Origin: DASRDS01 sp035652495
GTDB taxonomy: Bacteria; Gemmatimonadota; Gemmatimonadetes; Gemmatimonadales; Gemmatimonadaceae
Assembly: GCA_035652495.1 (NCBI GenBank)
Contig: DASRDS010000077.1
Location: forward strand, 1 to 6,512
Length of the DNA stretch: 6,512 nt
Reading direction: 5' to 3'
A model generated the notes under the pieces. The model was not told the DNA's origin. It made no database searches and saw nothing but the letters and a program-made list of their open reading frames with translations. The position numbers were made by a program, and so were the translations under genes. Position 1 is the first letter of the stretch; every line of letters starts with the position of its first letter. Below, one piece after another: positions 1-4,515 of the stretch.

Positions 1-1
1 G

Positions 2-310
2 GGCACCACCGGACAGGCGCTGCGCGCGGGACGGCCGATGATCATCGTGCCGTTCAGCCACGACCAGCCGGACAACGCCGCGCGCTGCGTGCGGGCCGGC
101 GTCGCGAAGGCCATCCCGCGCAACCGCTACAACCGCCGCACCGCCGCGGCGGCGATCGCGGAGCTGCTTGGGCGTCCGCGCTACGCCGAGCGAGCGGCGG
201 CGGTCGGGGCGCGGGTGCGCGCGGAGCGGGGCGCGGAAATCGCGAGTGACGCGATCGAGGCGCTGCTCACGGGCAGCGCGCTCCCGTCCGTATCGCGGAG
301 AACGGCGTAA
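2..310 (+). CDS. GT1-type glycosyltransferase, C-terminal fragment (5' end outside window)
   Basis: The reading frame is open from base 2 to a TAA at 308-310, giving about 102 residues with no start inside the window. The fragment begins GTTGQALRAGRPM, continues with VPFSHDQPDNA and then a 'VRAGVAKAI' stretch. This is the donor-binding part of GT1/MGT-like glycosyltransferases: the end of the HxGxGT loop, the G-x-P strand, and the DQ-x-x-NA segment that contacts the nucleotide-sugar. The remaining residues form the usual C-terminal Ala/Arg-rich helices. Such enzymes move a sugar from a nucleotide-sugar to a small hydrophobic acceptor or lipid; neither sugar nor acceptor can be read from this piece. 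The internal ATG at base 38 lies mid-domain and is not the true start. The last 44 bp overlap the convergent anti-sigma gene. The family call is confident; the specific function is unknown. Confidence 0.85.
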   Translation, partial: GTTGQALRAGRPMIIVPFSHDQPDNAARCVRAGVAKAIPRNRYNRRTAAAAIAELLGRPRYAERAAAVGARVRAERGAEIASDAIEALLTGSALPSVSRRTA

Positions 311-1532
311 CGACCGAGAGGGAGTCGGAGCGGGTGACGGAACCCAGGAGTCCCTGGTTCACGATACTCGCCTTGACCTCGTGCATCGTACCCGCGGTGT
401 CGCCGAGCACGATCCGGACTTTGTTGGTGGCGACGAGCTGCCAGTACGCCGTCGGGAACGCCGCGCTGTCCGGCGGCATCACACGCAGGCGGTCGCCGAT
501 CTCGATCCGCGCCGGCAAGCCCGGCATGTTGATCGTGTAGCAGCCGGGCGCCGACGGATTCTCCGGCGCCTGCTTGCGAAGCGCCTTGGCCTGCATGGTT
601 CCGGCGATACCAGCCGGTCGGCCGCCTGCGCTGGCACCGCCGGTTACGACAACCTGGTCGAGCGCTAGGGTCGATTCCTTGAGCGCGACATCATGGTGCA
701 CGGTGTCCGGCACCGCGCGCGCGAGCGTGACCGAATCGGTTTTTGACTCGTAGCCAAGCCGCCGTACCGTGAGCTTGGCCGGTTGACCATTCGCTTGATT
801 GGCGGGCACCGAGAGCACGTAGTCTCCAGTCGCGTTCGTCGCCGCGCTGACGGGTGAGTCAGTGAGATGGACCTGGGCCTCAGGCACCGGCTTGCCGGTT
901 CCTAAGTCGACGACTTTGCCCGTGATGAGCACGGGACGACGAGGGACGCTATCGACCCGAGCGGCCATCACACTGTCACGCGCCACGCTCGATGCTCGAG
1001 CCTCGGCGGCAACCGGCGCTTGGGGAGCCGCCGCTTGAGGAGCCGACGCTTGAGGGGCCGGCGCTTGAGGGACCGGCGGGGGAGCGTCCTTCTTCGCCTG
1101 GCGCCTTTGCGCGGCAACCGGTGGCTTCGCCTTCGCAGCTGGCGGCGCCGGCGCCACCGGTTGATTCTCAACAACAACAGGCGCCGCGGCAGGTGCCGGT
1201 GCAAGCCGTGGTTGCACGTCACCCAACTGCCGCACCACCGCGAACGACCCCGCGGCGACGACGAGGACCGCCGCGGCAGCGCGCAAAGGCCAGCCGGTCC
1301 AGCGCCGCCGCTCTACTCGCCCCCGGACAACAACGCCCCCAGGCACGTCGTCCAACGCCGTCAAGATCCGCGACGACGCCGCTACCAGCCCACGCGCCTC
1401 GGCCGCCGCCGCACCGCACGCCGCGCACGAGCCGACGTGCGACTCGACACGCGCGGAGGCATCGGGCGAGAGCGCGCCATCGAGCCACGCGTGCAGCGTG
1501 CCCTCATCGATGTGATCCGACTTACGCTCCAT
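267..1532 (-). CDS. Transmembrane zinc-finger anti-sigma factor with extracytoplasmic carboxypeptidase-regulatory-like domain
   Basis: Predicted 421-residue membrane protein that should bind and restrain the sigma factor encoded just upstream. Residues 7-39 form a ZAS (zf-HC2) zinc finger: H7, then H32-x3-C36-x2-C39, with a typical 'LHAWLDGALSPDASARVESH' core. One membrane helix spans about residues 82-100 (WPLRAAAAVLVVAAGSFAVV). A Pro/Ala/Lys-rich linker (about 105-180) contains APQA-type repeats. Residues about 200-285 read as a carboxypeptidase-regulatory-like beta-sandwich (ITGKVVDLGTGKPVPEA, NATGDYVLSVP, VRRLGY). LDQVVVTG follows at 291-298. The last 120 or so residues are an unrecognised domain with two cysteines (C331, C420). 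The start at 1532 is preferred over an in-frame ATG at 1577 because it has a strong GGGAGGGG ribosome site, overlaps the sigma gene by only 11 nt, and begins just before the zinc finger. The gene end overlaps the convergent glycosyltransferase. Anti-sigma role confident; the sensed signal is unknown. Confidence 0.88.
   Translation of the reverse strand: MERKSDHIDEGTLHAWLDGALSPDASARVESHVGSCAACGAAAAEARGLVAASSRILTALDDVPGGVVVRGRVERRRWTGWPLRAAAAVLVVAAGSFAVVRQLGDVQPRLAPAPAAAPVVVENQPVAPAPPAAKAKPPVAAQRRQAKKDAPPPVPQAPAPQASAPQAAAPQAPVAAEARASSVARDSVMAARVDSVPRRPVLITGKVVDLGTGKPVPEAQVHLTDSPVSAATNATGDYVLSVPANQANGQPAKLTVRRLGYESKTDSVTLARAVPDTVHHDVALKESTLALDQVVVTGGASAGGRPAGIAGTMQAKALRKQAPENPSAPGCYTINMPGLPARIEIGDRLRVMPPDSAAFPTAYWQLVATNKVRIVLGDTAGTMHEVKASIVNQGLLGSVTRSDSLSVVTPFSAIRTGARCP
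1012..1080. repeat. 15-bp imperfect tandem repeat, about 4.6 copies, inside the anti-sigma linker
   Basis: Four successive 15-bp units begin at 1012, 1027, 1042 and 1057 on the plus strand, with consensus [A/G]CCG[G/C/A]CGCTTG[A/G]GG[A/G], followed by a partial unit ACCGGCGGG. Read on the minus strand they encode the APQA[P/S/A] pentapeptide series in the periplasmic linker of the anti-sigma factor (roughly residues 152-174). The unit is a multiple of three, so copy-number change would alter spacer length without breaking the frame. It is a coding repeat, not a regulatory array. Confidence 0.85.
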
Positions 1533-2043
1533 GCGCCCCTCCCGCGCCTCGCGTCCCCGTCGTTTGCAGCGCCTCATAGGCCGACACCAGCCGCTTGCGC
1601 GCCCGCGCCAGCGTCGTGCCGATCGACCCGAGCGACAGCCCGAGCGCCTCGGCGATCTCCTCGTAATTCAACCCTTCTTCTCGCATCAACAAAGCCAACC
1701 GGTCCCGTTCCGCCAGCGCGTCGACCGCCTTCCGCGCGATCGCCGCCTCCTGCGCCCGCTCGAGCGGCGACTCGGGCTCGTCAACCTCCCGCTCCCGCGC
1801 CTCGGCCGCCAGCAGCGTCAACCGCCGCCGGCGCCGAATGTCCCGCCGCGCTTCGTCCCGCACGAGATTCGTCGCGACCGCGAACAACCAGGCGCGCTCG
1901 TTCGTGAGCGCGGTCTGCCGCAACGCGCGGACGAACGTCTCCTGCGCGACCTCCTCCGCCCAATCCCGATCGCCCAGCCGACGCGTGAGATACCTCACGA
2001 GCGGCACGTGATAGGTTCGGAACAACCGGTCGGCGTCATCCAT
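1522..2043 (-). CDS. ECF-type RNA polymerase sigma factor (sigma-70 family)
   Basis: 173-residue extracytoplasmic-function sigma factor that would direct RNA polymerase to a dedicated promoter set. Region 2 occupies about residues 5-75: a conserved 'DRDWAEEVAQETFVRAL' helix (about 25-41) and 'ERAWLFAVATNLVRDEARR' (about 49-67), the part that melts and reads the -10 element. An acidic and charged linker (about 80-100, EVDEPESP) follows. Region 4 runs from about 105 to 160: LAERDRLALLMREEGLNYEEI, then a helix-turn-helix 'IAEALGLSLGSIGTTLARARKRL' that reads the -35 element. There is no region 1.1 or 3 and no C-terminal SnoaL-like extension, so the length is normal for a minimal ECF factor. It starts 11 nt after the VIT/VWA stop codon, with a modest AAGG about 9 nt before the ATG, and its end overlaps the anti-sigma start by 11 nt, which suggests translational coupling and balanced amounts. 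The specific ECF group cannot be assigned by eye. Confidence 0.95.
   Translation of the reverse strand: MDDADRLFRTYHVPLVRYLTRRLGDRDWAEEVAQETFVRALRQTALTNERAWLFAVATNLVRDEARRDIRRRRRLTLLAAEAREREVDEPESPLERAQEAAIARKAVDALAERDRLALLMREEGLNYEEIAEALGLSLGSIGTTLARARKRLVSAYEALQTTGTRGAGGAHGA
1536..1543 (-). promoter_or_regulatory. Strong ribosome binding site deciding the anti-sigma start
   Basis: On the minus strand GGGAGGGG lies a few bases ahead of the ATG at 1532, while still inside the last codons of the sigma gene. It matches a Shine-Dalgarno sequence at proper spacing. It supports 1532 over the earlier in-frame ATG at 1577, which would create a 56-nt overlap and add 15 Arg-rich residues before the zinc finger. 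Confidence 0.75.
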
Positions 2044-2054
2044 TGCAGCAAACC

Positions 2055-4262
2055 TTACCAGTCCGACCGCACGGACGCGACCTCGGCGTCCGTCAACTTG
2101 TCGACTCCGTCCCCCGCCACCTCGATCGCGACGGCGCGGCCGGCCACTCGGACGGCATCACCGACCGAGAACGCGGTGCGGAGATCCGGTACGGCATTGA
2201 GCAGCGCAAAGTACGCCGCCGAATACGGCTTGACCTTCACGACGTGCATGCCGTCGTGCCACCGTGAGTCCACCCACACGGAGTCTTTCTTCCAGAACGT
2301 CCGGCCGCCGCCCTGCTGCAGCTGCTTCTTAGCAACGGGACCTGTGGAGTCAGCGTACGCCAACGTCGTCGCCTCGCGCGCTATGGATGCCGACTTCGCG
2401 GCCTGGAAGGCTGCGACCGGGGCGGAGGCTGGCTGCGCCGATCCGGTCACCGCCACCTGGTTGAGTTGTGGGCCGTTCATGGCGCGCATATCCCGGCGCG
2501 CCGCCAGCGACACATCGGGCTCCTGCACGAGATACGAGGTGAGCTCCGTCGGAATCCCGAACCGCATGCCGAGCTGCCGGATCTCGTCATCGACCTCGGG
2601 GTTCGCGCCGTGCTTGTGGCGCTCCGCACTCAAGTACCCGATGCGCTGCGTCGCCCAGAGGCGCGCGACGAACGGGTTGGCGCGCTCGCGATCCGGGAAC
2701 GTCACCGTCTGCGTCCACTCGACGGGACCGGCCGCGGTGTGACCCTGGAACGTGATATGGGTGCTGCCCGTACCGGCGTAGCGCGCGAGCACGATCGCAT
2801 CCTGGCCCTCGAAGAGATCGATCGGGCCGGACGGCGAGAGATTCTTGAGCTGAATGTTGTCGTCGGTGTGCATTACGAGATCGGTCGCGACCGGGCCGCT
2901 CAACCGACCCGCCACGAGCGAGACCGCGCGCTCGACATTCTCATCCGGGCGCACGAACTGCGCGGTGCCACGGCCCTCGAGCGCGAGCTGCTCGAGGAGC
3001 GACGCGTTGACATCGGCGCCAAGGCCGAACGTGAACAGGCGCGTGCGACCACGCTTGGCGACCATACCGGCGACGAGCTTGTCGGCGTTGCGTTCGCCGA
3101 CGGTCGGCTCGCCATCAGTAATGAACAGGACGATCGGCAGCCGTTCGGCATCGTCGCTCTGGTTATTCATCGCTTCGGTTAGCGCAGCCTCGATATTCGT
3201 CGAGCCTTCAGCCTCGAGCTGGCCGAAATACTTGTCAGCCGCCGCGAGGTTGTCTGAGTTCACTTGTGCCCAGCCGTCGCGGAACGTGCGGACATCGGTC
3301 GAGAAATCAATCAGCCGGAATCGATCGCCCGGTCTGAGCGACGCAACGAGTTGTTTGCCCGCCGCCCTCGCCTGCTCGATTTTCTTGCCCATCATCGATC
3401 CTGAGACATCGAGGACGAAAGTGATGTCGCGCGGCGTGGTCGATGCATGCTGCACCGGCGGCGTCAACGTGATCAGCGCAAAGCCATCCTCACTGCTGGC
3501 GCGATAGGGAAGAACGGTGATCGAGGCGCCCGTTGGACGAGCGACCGGAACCAGAACCGTGATCGCGCGCTCCGGACCCGTGATCGCGACCTCGCCATCC
3601 CGAACCGCCGCGACATTGTGCGTCGGCGAATACGGTTTCCCAAAGCCGTGATGCGTCGGATACGACAACGTGAAGTTCCAGCGCTCATTGCTGGCGCTAC
3701 TGTCGTTCCGTGCATCATCACGGAGATAGTCGACCCGCATCGCGTCCCCTTCGCGCTGGGCCACGCTCTGAAAGCGAACGACGACGGTCTTCTCCTCGCC
3801 CGCGGCGAGCGGGAAGATGCGGGCCCGCAGCAGCCCATACCCCATCCACTCGACAAGCGCCGGGTCGCGCTTCCGCCGCACGATGTCCTCGTAGACCCGC
3901 CGCGCCTCATCGGCGGCCAGGGTCTCACCGGACACCAACTCGCCGTTGATCGAAAGTTGAAGGTTCTCGAACGCCGCGCCCTGGGGCAGCGGGAACAGAT
4001 AGTCCGCCTCACCAAGTGGCCCGCCGGTGTTCCGGAACGTCTCCCGCACTTCCCATTTGATGACCCGATCCGCCAACTCGGCGCGCACATCGCTGGAAGT
4101 GCGTACCACCAGCGAGCGAAATTGAATCGGCCGGCCCGGTGTGCACGTGGCCGGATCGCACCGTGGCACGACCCACCCTTGAGCCTGGACGGCGGCGGGT
4201 AGGCAGGCAACGACGATGAAACGAAGAACAGCGAGAATTGGCCAGGTACGGTTCGGACGCAT
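2055..4262 (-). CDS. Secreted VIT and von Willebrand factor type A (VWA) domain protein
   Basis: 735-residue exported protein, first gene of the sigma/anti-sigma operon. A Sec signal peptide (MRPNRTW, hydrophobic core to about 25, likely cleavage at AVQA|QG after 27) fixes the start at 4262; an upstream ATG at 4322 would add 20 residues before the signal. A VIT (inter-alpha-trypsin-type) domain spans about 45-170, including WEVRETFRNTGG, DYLFPLPQGA, DEARRVYEDIVRRKRDPALVEW and FPLAAGEEKTV. The VWA domain covers about 277-460 with an intact metal-ion-dependent adhesion site: D285-x-S287-x-S289, T355 and D383 (FITDGE). Later come a conserved FGIPTELTSYLV stretch, an LNQVAVTG motif at 600-607, a low-complexity Ala/Ser/Gln linker, and GGRTFWKKDSVWVDSRW near 650. 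No C-terminal anchor or sortase signal is seen. C35 and C40 are the only mature cysteines and may pair. Intact metal-site residues suggest real ligand binding; the ligand is unknown. Its place ahead of the sigma gene suggests a linked envelope role. Confidence 0.93.
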   Translation of the reverse strand: MRPNRTWPILAVLRFIVVACLPAAVQAQGWVVPRCDPATCTPGRPIQFRSLVVRTSSDVRAELADRVIKWEVRETFRNTGGPLGEADYLFPLPQGAAFENLQLSINGELVSGETLAADEARRVYEDIVRRKRDPALVEWMGYGLLRARIFPLAAGEEKTVVVRFQSVAQREGDAMRVDYLRDDARNDSSASNERWNFTLSYPTHHGFGKPYSPTHNVAAVRDGEVAITGPERAITVLVPVARPTGASITVLPYRASSEDGFALITLTPPVQHASTTPRDITFVLDVSGSMMGKKIEQARAAGKQLVASLRPGDRFRLIDFSTDVRTFRDGWAQVNSDNLAAADKYFGQLEAEGSTNIEAALTEAMNNQSDDAERLPIVLFITDGEPTVGERNADKLVAGMVAKRGRTRLFTFGLGADVNASLLEQLALEGRGTAQFVRPDENVERAVSLVAGRLSGPVATDLVMHTDDNIQLKNLSPSGPIDLFEGQDAIVLARYAGTGSTHITFQGHTAAGPVEWTQTVTFPDRERANPFVARLWATQRIGYLSAERHKHGANPEVDDEIRQLGMRFGIPTELTSYLVQEPDVSLAARRDMRAMNGPQLNQVAVTGSAQPASAPVAAFQAAKSASIAREATTLAYADSTGPVAKKQLQQGGGRTFWKKDSVWVDSRWHDGMHVVKVKPYSAAYFALLNAVPDLRTAFSVGDAVRVAGRAVAIEVAGDGVDKLTDAEVASVRSDW

Positions 4263-4266
4263 AACG

Positions 4267-4273
4267 TTCCCCC
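4267..4273 (-). promoter_or_regulatory. Ribosome binding site of the VIT/VWA gene
   Basis: GGGGGAA on the minus strand stands about 5 nt ahead of the ATG at 4262. Together with the signal peptide that starts directly at this ATG, it supports 4262 as the start and argues against the in-frame ATG at 4322. Confidence 0.55.
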
Positions 4274-4277
4274 GAGC

Positions 4278-4305
4278 GACGGTATTTGAGGGGGAGACGT
4301 TGGCC
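4278..4305 (-). promoter_or_regulatory. Candidate ECF-type promoter ahead of the VIT/VWA-sigma-anti-sigma operon (weak)
   Basis: On the minus strand GGCCAAC (4305-4299) is followed after 17 nt by CGTC (4281-4278). Many ECF sigma factors read an 'AAC' -35 core and a CGTC-like -10 element at this spacing, so the operon could be activated by its own sigma factor. Against it: the -35 is GGCCAAC and not the usual GGAAC, and transcription would start only about 8-10 nt before the ATG, cutting into the ribosome site. GC-rich DNA produces such matches by chance. Low confidence. Confidence 0.25.
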
Positions 4306-4316
4306 CTACCGTTGGC
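4298..4316. repeat. Short direct repeat CGTTGGC x2 in the divergent intergenic region
   Basis: CGTTGGC occurs at 4298-4304 and again at 4310-4316, 12 bp apart centre to centre, inside the 65-bp gap between the divergent VIT/VWA and small-protein genes. Repeats about one helical turn apart can be operator half-sites for a regulator shared by both directions. The first copy overlaps the candidate -35 element of the minus-strand operon. No known operator consensus is recognised, and 7 bp may be chance. Confidence 0.35.
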
Positions 4317-4327
4317 TTGCACACTGG

Positions 4328-4513
4328 ATGACCTCGCCCATGCCTGACCCCCAGAAATCGGACCCTAAGTCCAAGCCCCGGAGCCCGAAACAGTCGACGC
4401 CGCGGCCGGCCGGCCCACCGACGCCGGGTCGCGCCAAACGTGGATCGGATTTCCGCGACCACGATCAGTACGATGCGCCCGTAGAAGATCCGGACGATCC
4501 CGTCGCCGAGTGA
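4328..4513 (+). CDS. Small hypothetical protein, proline-rich and highly charged
   Basis: A 61-residue frame from ATG 4328 (or 57 residues from ATG 4340) ends at TGA 4511-4513. The N-terminal half is Lys/Pro/Ser-rich (PDPQKSDPKSKPRSPKQ), the middle is PAGPPTPGRAKRG, and the C-terminal half is acidic (RDHDQYDAPVEDPDDPVAE). It has no signal peptide, membrane helix, cysteine or recognised fold and is probably disordered. A TTG start at 4286 is possible but adds a Trp/Arg-rich leader unlike the rest. Neither ATG has a strong ribosome site. Support for a real gene: only 2 nt separate its stop from the lipoprotein start, the opposite-charge halves look protein-like, and it fills the only gap between known genes. 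It could also be chance coding in GC-rich DNA. Function unknown. Confidence 0.5.
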   Translation: MTSPMPDPQKSDPKSKPRSPKQSTPRPAGPPTPGRAKRGSDFRDHDQYDAPVEDPDDPVAE

Positions 4514-4515
4514 CT

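Noticed and set aside
308..345. CCGA/TCGG stem after the glycosyltransferase stop as a terminator
   Set aside because: Only four paired bases, no T-run on either strand.
547..570. GGCGCCG and CGGCGCC inverted repeat as a possible terminator
   Set aside because: It lies inside the anti-sigma coding region, has no T-run, and GC-rich coding DNA often forms such stems.
1531..2742. A 403-codon open frame on the plus strand opposite the sigma factor and the end of the VIT/VWA gene
   Set aside because: It is the antisense shadow of two clearly recognisable genes in GC-rich DNA; its translation is Arg/Pro-rich with no domain.
4178..4262. VVAC at residues 17-20 of the VIT/VWA signal peptide read as a lipobox
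   Set aside because: The position fits poorly and a good signal peptidase I site (AVQA|QG) follows, so secretion without lipidation is more likely.
3473..4462. A 329-codon minus-strand frame overlapping the VIT/VWA 5' end
   Set aside because: It is another frame of the same strand, Arg/Ser/Pro-rich and without motifs, while the VIT domain is read in the true frame.
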